A stretch of DNA of 64,000 nt, taken from Protula sp. h YS-2021 (taxonomy: Eukaryota; Annelida; Polychaeta; Sabellida; Serpulidae). The position numbers and the translations under genes were made by a program. This document shows, one piece after another, positions 37,201 to 47,300 of the stretch. Numbering within the stretch: position 1 is the first letter of the stretch; every line of letters begins with the position of its first letter. The notes under the pieces were generated by a model. The model did not search any database, had not been told where the DNA came from, and saw only the letters and a list, made by a program, of their open reading frames with translations. Where the stretch lies: NCBI GenBank assembly GCA_949752745.1, contig OX457029.1, positions 44,440,500-44,504,499 on the forward strand, written 5' to 3'.

Positions 37201-39475
37201 AATATTTCAAAATTACCAGAGCACTTCAGTCTTCTTTCGGCGGTGATTGCCGGGAAGTATGACGTTCTGTCTGAGTTAATAATAATAGTAAAGAAAAAAA
37301 AATAGTCAAGAAGTCTCGTAGACGGAGTTGTTGGGCGAAGAGAAGGGGTTGTCGTAGACTTTAACAAGGTAGCGCTTAATTTGATCCTTCAGTGGAATCT
37401 GTTCTAGTCACATTGAGGCGTTAGCTAGGGCTGTTGTCTACGTTGTGTCCAAAAACTGTTGCTTATTTGGTGCAAAAAAGTTTGATGGGGCATTTGACGC
37501 GGGCGCAACTATATCTTGCAATGACTGTAAATCATTTAATGAAGTGTCACGTGATAGTGCAAATTGCAAACTGTTCCGCGAAAAAAAGGCCAGACTGAAA
37601 TAATTTTCTTCGTGTCAAGTTGTGTTGTTTTATCACCGTGATATACGGTCATGGGGCTAGGATAAATTGAGTTATACTTTGTCCTATTTTTTGCTCAATT
37701 TGCCATATAAATTTCGTTTTATATCGCAATGTAAACATTACGTCGGCGTTATGCCCACAATATCCACAAATTGTGGCTGCTTTTGCGGACTTAATTGTTG
37801 TCGAATATAGGATGTGAATGTGCTGTGTTTATCATTGACAGAGACACAAAGAGAGCGAAATGACATTTTACTGGGCAATGTTAAAAGATCAACTGCTGTC
37901 GTTTTATAGCACGCCTGCTCAATGTCACTCCAATAAAACTGCTGCACTCTCCATCCCAGTCAACAAGGTATGTCGCGAATTTCAAGATTCTTTCAGCTTA
38001 TTGCCTGGTAAATCTCCTTTTCACTCAGACATCTTCAGTATAAACCCCCTTGTGGGTGGGACTTCAGTCGACGACATGCCGCCAACTTGTTAACACCAGG
38101 CAAGTCCAAAACTTGCAACAAGTATATGACCATGGACCACAGTTAATTTTACTCAGACTTTCTGTGTAACATTTTGATATCGGGCACTCACCACAACATT
38201 GCACGATCTAGAGCAGCCTCAGAATCAGATGTGCTGGACCTTTAGAAGAACAGAAATAACTATAAAAATGGGAGTCTTACGACTGGATTTTTTGGCCGTG
38301 CTGATTGGTAAATAGCAGTAGAATTCCCCAGTTTTGGCCGATTTCTTCTTGAATTGTGCTCAGTTTTAAAAACTCGTGACGCACAAACCAACAAATATTT
38401 CACAGCAATTTTTTTTCCTAAAACTATCCAACTACTGTGATTATTTTACAACTATAACTTTTATTTATTGGCTTGTGATACATAATAATACATGTACCAC
38501 GGCAGTGCTTTTGTTTTTGCTTCTTGCACGTTGTGTTCTACCAGAAAATGTAATTGTGGTCAAAGGCCGTATTGAAGTTGTACAGGGCAAATGTTTTGGA
38601 CCCTTTTCTTTCTCTTCAGTGGTCTGTAATTTTGTCTTTCTATTCCTCTGACCATACGGACCCGAGTACCACCAAATTTCTCACATATGTAGCACTCGAT
38701 ATGAAGGTGTGCACCTTGCTTTTTCTTTTCGCGTTGTTTTCATTTTCGTGATCAAAAGGTGAAGCAAAAATTTAAAAAAAAAAAAGATTTTTTTTTGCCA
38801 ACAAAAGCAACATGTACGATTTGAAGTCCATTTGTGCACAAGCCTCTCGCATCTGTCAACAGCCACATCGTGCATTACACAAATGATGTGTGTTTTATTT
38901 GCATAAGCCAAATACGTTGAGTAGGCTGAAATGCTTGTGCTAGTTTTATTAAAACGCCGCCTGAGGGCAAAATCTTACCTGGTCATTTTAAATACATTTT
39001 ATTTTAAATTTTCATATAAATTATCACCTTCAGTAACGCACTAATCTTGGTAACGGGGGTAGGGTGGGGTGGGGGTGGGGGGTGGGGGCTGGTGGGGATG
39101 GCGAATGGAGGGTTGCCGTTTCATGGATTAAGTAGCAAAGCTATGTATTTTCTAGAGAGGTTTTCGAACTGATAAAAAGTTTCTTAGAAAGGTTTCGGCG
39201 TAAGTAAAGAAAAGCAAACTAAAACCTGGCTAAAAAAATTTTTAAAATTCATCTCGAACGCAGAAAGTGATTTTTAAATATTATTTTTGATATTACGCTT
39301 TGAGAAATAGGTTCTCGATGCATGTAGGAAATTAACGATATCATAATGGTTTCCCAATTGCGGGTCTCCCTTTTCGAAGTTAGCATTTAATCAACCAAAC
39401 GGCAACTTAAGGTCTTACTTAAATATGTAGACACATTAAAAAACAGAAAACTAAATAATAATAATAATAATAATT

Positions 39476-39522
<47 letters not shown>

Positions 39523-41535
39523 AATAATAATAACAGTAATAATAATAATCGTCGTCATCATCATAATAATCATAATAATTAAAGTAGTAAAAATAATAGT
39601 TATAATAATAATAAGAAGAAGAAAACAAACAAAAAAACTGCGAACTAAATTTGTCCACAGCTGTCTGGGATGTTGTAATGAGAGCTAAGACTATGCTGTC
39701 ACTTGAGGTCTGTTTATTGTTATCAAATTCTGCTTTGAATTCTTCACTTTTGGGTCACACTGACTTCACCTTGGCGTTACAGAGTACCAAGCTGTTAGAA
39801 ACCAAAATAGACGGAGTCGAGATATTGGAGATCTCGAATAAAACAGCGCGCGTGCGGACAAGGTATCTGCTACAGGGGGCTGATGGCAACTCCACCCAGC
39901 AGTGGGGCAAAGCTCTGCACCAGCATATCGCTAATCAAGGTAGTGTGCCTGTGAATACCAGCCAGTCTCCTGATGTGTTGGGGTGGGCAGTGCTGACAGA
40001 AGAACTGCCTTGGTTACTTGTGAGAACAGCATCTTGTTCGAGGCGATGATTTAATATTAAGAGTTTAAGATAATGCTTGAGAAAGACAGCGTGTCATGGT
40101 GTCACAGTTCTGACTTGACTGACGTGTCATGGTGTCACAGTTCTGACATGAATGACGTGTCATGGTGTCACAATTCTGACTTGACTGACGTGTCATGGTG
40201 TCACAGTTCTGACTTGACTGACCAACCTGACCGAACACTGTTCACTCAGAAATGTTGTCAACACCACATTTAAGAAAGAAGTTGATATTAACCTGGTCTT
40301 TTCGCTTGACTGTCCTAAATCCACTTAATAAAATTTATTTAAGGCTGTTATATAAGGCTGTTAAAGGCTGATGGCTTGGTTTTTATACCCTAACTGTACT
40401 TAGATAGGGCCTTAAAAAATGTAAATATATAAATAAATAAAACAACAGAAAAAAAACTGTGAAAGCAGGAAATGGTGTAATAATATAATACATAAACAAT
40501 ACTAATACAATAAACGAAATAAGCTTTAACAGATGATAACAATATAACTTTTAAGCCCGTTGTGATGCTCATGCGGTGTGTGTGTGACTGTAGAGTCGTG
40601 GCAGCACGCCTGCGATATCAAGGTGGAGCTGAGCGATTCACCGCCGCGCCGCACCAGCACCTTCGTGCAGCCGCGTAAGCCGGCGGCGTCACTGTACGAG
40701 GAGACAGGTCAGTGCGAGGTCTCCACAGATGTGGAGAGGGGGGAGGAGGGGGGCTGCATTGTGCTGCCACGCAAGCCGGCGGCGTCACTGTACGAGGAGA
40801 CAGGTCAGTGTGACGTCACCAGAGATGTGACTTTGTCCACGGGGGAGGGGGAGAGGGAGGAGGGTGCTGCTTTATGCAGCCACGTAAACCGTTGGCGTCA
40901 CTTTACGAGGACACAGGTCAGTGTGATGCAACTACAGGTGTGACTTTGTAGGAGGTGGGGGGGGGGAGGATGCAGCTGCGAAAGAGATCAAGGAGAGAGG
41001 TCATTGTGATGTAATCGCATCCGTCACTTTACGATGGGAAGTTGGAGAGACTAGGTGGAGGGGGAGGGGGTGAGGAGGGAGTTCCCCGCGTCTGGGTGGG
41101 GTGAAAAACTTCGGACCAGTTAAACGGGCTTGTTAGTGAGAAAATTTTTTTTGTGGATCTCTGTGCATTTTTTCCAACCGTAACAGTGCTGTAGTAAGGA
41201 ATAAGCAAGGCCATGTTCGTTGGAAGATTACACCTGCAAATGGCGAATAGAACCTCCTAACTTCTGGCGAATAGAAGTTGCCCCTCTCTTAATTTGAAAA
41301 CGGCGCTTATTTCGTTTCAGAGTTGGACTCGCCAATGACGCGCATCTTGAATCGACTCAATATTGAACCGGAAGAGGAAGAGGACATGGATACGGAGACG
41401 CCACCTGGCGACGACAAGGAGAACGCCTTGGCGCCATCAGGCGGCGGACCTGTACACCGCGCCACGAAATCACGTCCTACCACGCACAAGGCGAATAAGA
41501 AAAACGCGCGCTCGCGGCAGCAGACGAATGTATAG
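24732..41535 (+). CDS. rtkn: rhotekin with giant repeat-derived N-terminus, 13 coding exons
   Basis: Rho-GTP effector scaffold. Coding join: 24732-28262, 30501-30694, 31220-31269, 31873-31926, 32182-32302, 32815-32962, 34683-34717, 35473-35579, 35770-35876, 37842-37967, 39783-39939, 40594-40707, 41321-41535. The sum is 4959 nt (1652 residues) with every phase matching. Residues 1-1177 are acidic and low complexity. HR1 is about 1178-1242, the anillin-homology region about 1255-1449, and PH about 1450-1555. A Pro/Ser linker follows, then a tail with a KEN motif (1614-1616) and C-terminal QTNV, a class I PDZ ligand. Human rhotekin ends in a comparable S-P-V motif and, from general knowledge, binds PDZ proteins. 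Human RTKN and RTKN2 have about 560-610 residues, so the HR1-to-end part (475) is normal and the N-terminus is extra. Confidence 0.93.
25185..26600 (+). repeat. decayed in-frame 36-bp (12-residue) repeat region
   Basis: Units on both sides of the young core keep the 12-residue spacing although the sequence has diverged. Examples are SGSFDSGLPEN, AGSIESGSAEN and MNSMESGSSEN before it, and VDSIPSEHPSGD and TAMTPPEHRSDS after it. This suggests several rounds of expansion from one ancestral unit. Confidence 0.8.
25848..26243 (+). repeat. 11-copy 36-bp coding minisatellite
   Basis: Eleven units encode variants of DVDAVPSERPCD (VDAVPPEPPSAD and DADAVPSGRPCD are others), residues 373-504. DNA identity between units is high, so the array is recent and probably length-polymorphic. 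Confidence 0.97.
28263..30500 (+). other. rhotekin intron with G-rich tract
   Basis: Eighty bases after the donor lies a purine tract (28346-28391) with repeated GGGGGA runs able to form a G-quadruplex. A (CA)n tract is at 29084-29103. No other exon was seen. Confidence 0.6.
30501..30694 (+). CDS. rtkn: rhotekin HR1 (REM-1) domain exon
   Basis: Acceptor CTATAATTAG and donor GTGAGT. It encodes the antiparallel coiled-coil Rho-GTP-binding domain: LQQKIDFEIKMRDG, AKLLAASKHPSQLLEAAKSL, then MLNYMSELQRRK. The ELQRKLDHEIRMREG and SYMGELQRRK motifs of vertebrate rhotekin align without gaps. It leaves two bases (CA). Confidence 0.96.
31220..31269 (+). CDS. rtkn: rhotekin 50-nt exon
   Basis: Acceptor CATATATAG and donor GTAAGC. 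It reads SEEGSNDICKAKVCVS, matching the CRGRVCIS/CKGKIAIS start of the vertebrate anillin-homology region. Phases 2 in and 1 out fit both neighbours. Confidence 0.92.
31873..31926 (+). CDS. rtkn: rhotekin 54-nt exon
   Basis: Lies after ATCTGTTTTAG and before a GTATTT donor. It encodes LRIPLMWKETDYFKNKG, nearly identical to the LRIPLMWKD...F.NKG motif that defines rhotekins. It is too short for simple ORF finding and was located by phase and motif. Confidence 0.95.
32182..32302 (+). CDS. rtkn: rhotekin anillin-homology exon
   Basis: Acceptor GGTTTTGTAG and donor GTAAGC. It reads HRRFAVFCMVRLGTQIYDTS and then MTDITFDDVIN, matching vertebrate RRYAIFCLFKMG...DTD...TDI.F. Confidence 0.95.
32815..32962 (+). 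CDS. rtkn: rhotekin anillin-homology exon
   Basis: Acceptor TTCGCCTCAG and donor GTAACA. It contains ADFELTVEVYSH and STPRKIKKKINEFSTSVGRR, aligned with GPDF...VEVYS and TPKKLAKKLK of vertebrate rhotekins. Phase 0 at the end. Confidence 0.95.
33079..33186 (+). other. short coding-like relic in a rhotekin intron
   Basis: Open for about 35 codons ending in TGA, rich in Lys/Glu/Leu (EDLTEFKKLLVERKKEKN) like an amphipathic helix. It has no acceptor in a usable phase. It is probably a retrocopy or transposon fragment and not a rhotekin exon. Confidence 0.3.
33628..34239 (+). mobile_element. 612-bp element with ATCCCCCGTGTAAC inverted ends
   Basis: ATCCCCCGTGTAAC at 33628 and GTTACACGGGGGAT at 34226-34239 are perfect inverted ends. 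A second left end lies at about 33987. After each left end come GTCCGTC/GTCTGTC runs and GTTCGCGCGATATCTC. Internal landmarks at 33722, 33892 and 34046 give ~155-170 bp units with GAAGTTGTGCAACGGCAGG. It appears to be one copy nested in, or fused with, another. Confidence 0.85.
34683..34717 (+). CDS. rtkn: rhotekin 35-nt microexon
   Basis: Acceptor TATGTTATATAG and donor GTGAGT at 34718. It encodes KEDHDQMSHMI and two bases (GT) that make Val with the next exon. It restores phase between its neighbours and matches the QEEDDEMCLLL segment of RTKN2. Its donor is the first unit of a 31-bp tandem array. Confidence 0.85.
34707..34801 (+). repeat. 31-bp splice-donor minisatellite, first block (3 copies)
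   Basis: The first unit contains the end of the 35-nt exon and its donor. GTGAGTAGCGATGTCT starts at 34718, 34749 and 34780, exactly 31 bp apart. Confidence 0.93.
34802..35097 (+). mobile_element. ~296-bp insertion splitting the 31-bp array
   Basis: Flanked by TAATT at 34797-34801 and 35093-35097; CTGTAATT/CTCTAATT would be 8 bp with one mismatch. It holds GGTCGGTCGGTCTGTCGGTC, then AACACAATAACTTAAAAACT and ATGAAACTTGGTATG. The flanking array resumes in register. Confidence 0.8.
35093..35260 (+). repeat. 31-bp splice-donor minisatellite, second block (5 copies)
   Basis: Donor-like hexamers at 35107 (GCGAGT), 35138, 35169, 35200 (GTGAGT) and 35230 (ATGAGT), each followed by AGCGA. Unit core is GTAATTGCTCATTGYGTGAG. 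Confidence 0.93.
35473..35579 (+). CDS. rtkn: rhotekin anillin-homology exon
   Basis: Acceptor GGATTTTCAG and donor GTAAGG. It reads GPKFEKIAEATLSLNDVSDT and then YDLDIHDPP, matching GPRYHLLAHTTLTL...THDL of vertebrate rhotekins. Confidence 0.95.
35770..35876 (+). CDS. rtkn: rhotekin anillin-homology exon
   Basis: Acceptor TTCTTTTTAG and donor GTGAGT at 35877. GTGAGG at 35871 is a weaker in-phase alternative six bases earlier. It contains ELPLFGNLCCKIAAQPDCM, the signature LPLYG..CCRLAAQP.CM of rhotekins. Confidence 0.96.
35992..36745 (+). repeat. intronic repeat with ~100-150-bp degenerate units
   Basis: A GCCCCCAACCAAAGC head and TTGTCCGTCCTTCC are followed by four degenerate units. These carry CCGCCAGTCGCCATCTTGG variants near 36298, 36399, 36531 and 36690. 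The layout resembles the other GTCC elements. Confidence 0.6.
37842..37967 (+). CDS. rtkn: rhotekin PH domain exon, N-terminal half
   Basis: Acceptor ATCATTGACAG and donor GTATGT, phase 0 on both sides. It encodes FYWAMLKDQLLSFYST and LSIPVNK, aligned with LYCVLRGGKLYCFYS and LVVPINK of RTKN2. These are the early beta strands of the PH domain. Confidence 0.92.
37968..39782 (+). other. rhotekin intron with G-rich and trinucleotide tracts
   Basis: G-rich tract at 39054-39103 (many GGGGTGGGG runs, potential quadruplex) and an ATC/AAT trinucleotide tract at 39450-39615. No exon seen. Confidence 0.65.
39450..39615. repeat. (ATC)n / (AAT)n trinucleotide tract
   Basis: AAT repeats flank about 17 ATC/TCA units. 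The antisense reading frame of Asp/Tyr runs here is a consequence of the tract. Confidence 0.95.
39783..39939 (+). CDS. rtkn: rhotekin PH domain exon, C-terminal half
   Basis: Acceptor TTGGCGTTACAG and donor GTAGTG. It reads STKLLETKIDGVEILEISNK and ends QQWGKALHQHIANQ, the PH C-terminal helix with its conserved Trp (W.EA..QHF in vertebrates). It leaves one base. Confidence 0.93.
40091..40222 (+). repeat. four-copy 33-bp minisatellite in rhotekin intron
   Basis: Units start with GTGTCATGGTGTCACA at 40091, 40124, 40157 and 40190, nearly identical. The open frame across it is incidental. Confidence 0.95.
40594..40707 (+). CDS. rtkn: rhotekin exon after the PH domain
   Basis: Acceptor GTGACTGTAG and donor GTCAGT. 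It reads SWQHACDIKVEL, matching QWKHCCEELMKIE, then PRKPAASLYEE, matching PRKPP...S(V/L)YH(D/E)M. Its last 41 bases start a tandem array that repeats the exon end and donor. Confidence 0.94.
40667..41085 (+). repeat. tandem array spanning an exon/intron junction
   Basis: Units begin near 40667, 40763, 40876 and 40972 (periods 96, 113, 96). Units 1-3 each contain PRKPAASLYEE-type coding sequence and an ACAGGTCAGT donor (GT at 40708, 40804 and 40917), then a purine-rich segment. The fourth is degenerate. Reading stays open through unit 1 into unit 2, so use of the second donor would add 32 residues in phase. Confidence 0.9.
41321..41535 (+). CDS. rtkn: rhotekin terminal exon
   Basis: Acceptor TTCGTTTCAG; stop TAG at 41533-41535. 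It starts LDSPMTRILNRLNI, matching IDSPMKLESLTDII of RTKN2. It then has an acidic run, KEN at 41416-41424 within DDKENAL, and a basic tail ending QTNV. Confidence 0.93.
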
Positions 41536-43240
41536 CCACCGGCGAATCTCACCCCGCTGCTGCCACTGTTTGTTCATGAATGCATTTTAATACACACGTA
41601 ATTCCCCCCCCCCCCTTTTTTTGGTGTTTTCGGGATACCTGGAATATGCAGGAAATTATTTTCGTAATTCGCACATGCCAATTCTTTTCGTTGTGCATAC
41701 ACAAAGAGCCGCTGTCGAGACATTGTATAGGTTGGGAGTGGTTCCTTCACTTCATTGTTCAGTGTGAGGTTGGGGGGTTTTAAAGCCATGGCGATGTGGC
41801 GCCACGAGACAGTAGACAATAGACAATAGGCACTGCTCATTCCCACAGTCGTAACAAATATAGGATTTGAGACTATTGGCGGCAGCTCAGTTTTCTTCCA
41901 CGATATAAAAAGGTAAATATACATAATACAGTCACTGAGTAAAAAACAAAGGCTAAAACATGCACTAATTGGCCTCGAGGCTCGTCCGTGATTTATCACT
42001 TGCTAGTTTTTGCGATATTGTAAGATACTCTGTCATTGCAAGTCGTCGTGTGGATGGCATTTTCTTGACAAGAAAGAAACAAAATAACGAAAAATTGAAG
42101 GGAAAAGATCGCAATGACGCGCTGGTGACGGCATTTTTTGGCACCCACGTCTGATAACTTCTTTTTGTTTTTGTAAAGTTTTTTTTGTTTTGTTTCTGCT
42201 TTAATACAAGGTATTTGATCTCAAGCTTTCTGCCAGCTCGTGGACATTTAATAATGATGAAAATCAAGTGTCATTCTGGCGTTCTGAAAAAAAAATATGA
42301 TGGATGATTATGAAAAAAGGTGAAAATTTAATGCATGGACATGGCACATGTTAAATCAACACATTCCTGTATCAATACTGTATCAATACTGTCGACCTGA
42401 TCTGTTTTATATAGGTATAATAAGCAGAAAACATAATGTTAACAGATTGTAACATTGTTCAGATTCAGTAGAATTTACCATTTCATACAGAACTTTTTAT
42501 AGAATTTTTTTTAACTTATTGCAAGGTTTTTAATAAGGTGGAATGTTAGTGGTTTGTGACTTAAACAGTCATTGTACTTTAACGTCTCGTAATCAGACAT
42601 AAATTAAAACGTTGCTATAGTTACGTGGTGTATTATTCCGAGGTTACTAACCCTTGTTAAGTCTTGTATTTATGTAGGTGTGATATTTTAGTTATAGTTT
42701 GTATTATTTGCTAGAATCCTGTAGTTGTTGTTATGGAAACCTTTGCGTTTACTGACGACCTTTCATTGTTTCGTTTTATTGCGTGTCGAAGAGAAAAAAA
42801 GCGATTTTGATGGTGTCTTTTCCAAACGGCAACCTCCTCCCTGTCATGATTCCTGAAACAGGAAATAAGCCACGGTATGAGAGCGCTACTTCACCCATTA
42901 CGTGAGATTTTTGTGTCAGTGTTTTATAGCGAGAGCGAGTTCGAGATGGGGTGGGTTGAAAGAGGGAAGCTTCGTAATGAGATGTTTTGTGTAAATCAAA
43001 AAAAAGTGGCCAAATCACTCTGACATCTATTTATAGGTGTTTGAGAATTTTTGTTGTTTGCAATGTCTGCTTTTTAAACTGAGGCGTTTGTCAGCACACT
43101 CTTAAGAAGGCTAATAGTTTTGCAAAGTTGAACCTACTGTAGCTTCACGAGTAGAGTAAGCGGGAAGCAAATGGCGTGCGTGCGTAATGGCTGTCGCTTT
43201 CTGGCTGTGGTAGCGTGCGTCAGTGTGATTTGTGTATGTC

Positions 43241-43286
<46 letters not shown>

Positions 43287-43766
43287 TGCATCGATTGGTG
43301 GATTGATTAGGGTGGTTATTCTGTCAGTACGGATAGCCTTATTTCAATGTTTTTTTTAGCAAAGATCTGAATGCTTTCTTATGGCAAAAAGCTGTTTTGT
43401 ACAGGATTTCAAATACATTTTGCAGTCACAAAATTATGGAAAGCTCTGTTGTCGCAAATGCGTGTTATCGAGGTTATACTTAACTATTTAGAAAGCCATT
43501 TTTGTTGTTTGTTTTTCAGTTTTTACACAAAATATATATTTTGTTAAAAACAAACAACCAATAAGAGTAACTGAAGATAAAGAAATATAAATATTATGTT
43601 AGATTTATATGACGCTATTTTTATATTGAATTGACTATTAAAGTGTTAATTAATAGACTTAATCTTCGAGAAATACTCGTCATGTTTAGGTAAAAAAGTC
43701 AGAAACATTCACATGTTGACATTGGTTTACATTTTGGCACATGTTTATTTCCAGTGATCAAATAAA
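41536..43766 (+). terminator. candidate rhotekin 3' UTR and poly(A) signal
   Basis: About 2.2 kb without coding signal. It includes a C/T run at 41604 and a (GA)n tract at 43243-43283. AATAAA at 43761-43766 is followed by T-rich sequence and is the best candidate signal; an earlier variant signal cannot be excluded. Confidence 0.4.
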
Positions 43767-43893
43767 ATCGAATTATTGAATTTTATTGTCTTATTTTTTG
43801 ATTGCCAACTTTTGGACTTACTGACCATGGCAGGCCCTAACACGTGGGAAGAAAATTTACATTTTTATTGCATGTTTTACACATAGATTTCAT

Positions 43894-44065
43894 ATATTTT
43901 TAACACCAAAGACTTAACTTTTGCACAGCTACGGCGTCAGTTCGGCCTTTTGCCACGGTAGTAATATGTCCAGCAGAAGATATTTTTAACACCAAAGACT
44001 TAACTTTTGCATAGCTACGGCGTCAGTTCGGCCTTTTGCCACGGTAGTAATATGTCCAGCAGAAG
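43894..44065 (+). repeat. 86-bp direct tandem duplication
   Basis: Two copies starting ATATTTTTAACACC at 43894 and 43980 differ at one position (CACAGC/CATAGC). The recent duplication lies just after the putative 3' end of rhotekin. Confidence 0.96.
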
Positions 44066-44257
44066 CCAGCTGGCCCGCCGTTCTACTAGTTCTGATGTCA
44101 CGCTTATCAAACCGATTTGCTTTTGTATTTTGAACCCCTCACTCTGAAGTATTTCGTGGATAGTTGACTAGCTTTTCTTCTTTATGTAAAATATTTGCAA
44201 CCGTCTTTCAAAAACCAACTGACCTTGCTCTTGAAGTTGTTCTACAAAGCTAGCCAA

Positions 44258-44326
44258 GAGAGAGAGAGAGAGAGACGGGGGGGGGGGGGGAGAAGGACGG
44301 AGGGGGGGGGGAGGTGGAGAGGATTA
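44258..44326 (+). repeat. GA and G-run tract
   Basis: AGAGAGAGAG followed by G runs of 10-13 bases. Confidence 0.95.
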
Positions 44327-47300
44327 AAGCTATGACCGATACTGCAAGACATCAGCGAAAAAGCTTAACTTGATAGAAATGTCAAACAGGCGAGACGGAT
44401 AATGTCTGAGTTTCAGTGACAATAGATCGGGCCCAGGAAACAGAAGATCTGACTGATATTCAAGTCAAATAACTAAAAGAGACAAGTCTCGCTTTTTCGT
44501 GTTGATTTACTGAGTTTTTATTGCTTCTATTGGCAATTTTTATCAAAACATAATCAGATGGAATTGATTATTCTTCGGAAAAGGTAAAAACAGTTTCTTT
44601 TAAAAGACATGTTTTTATCCCCTTGATCTGGCAAGGCTGGAGAACATCTTGGTAAGGCTGCACTCACACGAAATCTTTTGACTTCCAGTCCGAGGACTTT
44701 CGAGTCGTTATAAAATACAGCTCGAGGCAGGGGGTTGCACCCAGTTAAATTAGACAATGAGTGACAAGCATACAACCATAGATGTTTGTTCCAGACGCTT
44801 TAAGATATCGAAACGCATAAATATGTAAACGTAGTTTATCCTTCAACCATGCGAGACTCGAAGATAAAATATGGCAGATTTCTTACAAGTGGGCACTGCG
44901 CTTTTAACACGAAATTCACATGTCTGTTTTTACACCTCAGTTTTCTGAAGGGTGTTTAGTAGATGTACTCACAACAGAAGTTATTTCTCTATTTCCTGAA
45001 ATTTTCGAAGTAAAGTAACTTCCAGAAGTATTCTCTATTTCAGTTACATGTCACGAATGGCATGATTTATGTTAACTAAGTCTACACAGTACAAGCAATA
45101 CTTTGCATTGTCAGCTAAGACTAGTATAGTTGATTTTCCACTTAATAAGACTGATCCTTCGATTCAATGAGCATTCTTCGAAGGACATAGGGATAATATG
45201 TTGCCTTTTAAGTAAAGAAAATATTTTGGAAAATGTATAAACTGTTCAGGATGATCAAAGCGTTTATTTGTTGCCCATTGTAGGTCTATATCCAGGGAGT
45301 CTATCTAAATATGACTGCTAATGGAATCTATAAAAACAGTGCTCGCAGCGAGATTAACAAATTTCGGAACGTTCTGTCTCGATGTTAAGCCGATTAAGTA
45401 TAACCCGTGCCACACTACAGGCTGGCATGAAATTACTGTGCCCAAACATTTAAACAAAGTCTTTAAAAATTAAGTAGAATAATATATTAAGCAATTATGC
45501 TATTCAGCTCAGTTTTACCATCTTCTAAGTACCATTATTACTTGTATTAGAGAAATTACTTGTATTGCACCGATTACTCACCTGGAATCCGTGATGCCAT
45601 TTTAGACGGAGGGCTGATCCGGTTCGCTGGATATATTTTAGAAAATAACATGTAAATCTTGCTTGTCGCTTAGTCCGTATAGAAATTTTCTACAGACCCT
45701 TTGGCGTTGCCGGTTAAACATGGCCACGGACAATTATCAGTAAAATAAATAGAATGTTTCTATGTGATTTTGCAGATATTTTATTTATATTATTAATTTT
45801 CAAGCACATTAGTTGGATAAAGGCGTTATTTTCTAACTAATCACAAATAAATGTATTTGCGTTGTGTTGGGTATTCTGAAGGTTTTGTGGGCTTTGTGCG
45901 ATAGTTGTCAGAGAACGGTTAAACCTTGGCTACCAATATATTAACCTGTTATATTAACAGATTGGTTTTTAAACACATGCCACTTTTTTCACTAGTGAGG
46001 CCAGTTGTTTAAATGATTTTGATTTGGTCAATATTCATCACAGTTTTGAAAATACCATAATTTATTAATTTTAACGAGTGTTTAAATGACGTAATGCAAG
46101 CTTCAACAAGTAGTTCGTTATAAAATGGTGTCTTGGAAATTTGCAAAATATCACAATGCACTGCAGCCACATACTTCAAGTATAGAGCAAACCCCCCTTT
46201 GGTTAACTATAAACTAGACCGAATTTGCCATCGATCGATAAATGTAAATCTTTGAGGCATAATATTTTTTAATCTGTTCAAGACGGCATGTCAGATGAAG
46301 TTCCTAAGTTGATTCCCTTAGCTTTACTGGTGCCATTCACAGCAGTCTTGCTTCACAAGGTCACATTGCAAGTAATTCCTTACATGTCGAGCTGAAACTC
46401 TGCTTCAGTAGATTCCTAGACTTGACTTCTCATTTGAGGTAAAAAAGGAAAACAGAAAACAAAAATGCGCATTTTAAATGTAGATTTGTTTGATTTGCTA
46501 TGCAGAGATATTTCGATTACAGAAAGGCACTTTTACTGTCAAACATAAATTCTAAAATATATAGGTCAAGGGTTAAAGGGGTCGCTTTGGTGCTGTGGGT
46601 TGAAAAGGATAGTACATCGGACGAACACTTACTGCATAAAACATGGTTATTTTGTGATGATATTCGCTTTTAAACATCTGTTGTTGCAAGAAGTGTATAG
46701 CATTGCTCCAAAAAGTTAATGTTTCGGTGCGAATACTGCTGTATCTCTCCAAATTTTAATTATTTATTCATTTTTGAATTGGTAGTACAAAGATATTCCA
46801 TTTAACCAATACACTATAAAGATATACTCGGCGCCTCATAACATGGTATTATCTCCCACTCGAGAAATATTCATATAGATATATATACTCCATTATGGTA
46901 TTACTTAAAAAACTTATTATAAATATAAATAAAATGTTCCCTCAGCGGGATATCTATAAAGTTTGCTTATTTTCTTCAGAGAGGTTTGTTTTTATTTCGT
47001 AATCGACTGAATACTATTATTCTAACTTAGCGGTCCACAAATAGAGTGGTTTACTCAGGTGTATTATTGCGCCGTGCTTATTATACTAAATTACATGCGA
47101 AATTAATTATCCTCGAATGACAAGCTATCAATATCATAAACAAATTGCGAGTTGTTCAGAACTGGTTTTTTCATGATGAATGTATGCCATTCAAAGAATA
47201 AATGCCTTACAAGCTACATGAAATCAACCCGAGCGACAGGGCTTTCAAAAAAAAAAAAAAGCCACGAGTTGACCTTCACATGGGTACAAGTTGATTTTGA

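Noticed and set aside
39419..39658. Antisense ORF of Asp/Tyr runs
   Set aside because: A translation of the trinucleotide microsatellite.
44554..44775. 73-codon antisense ORF
   Set aside because: Length is compatible with chance and no domain or neighbouring exon was found.
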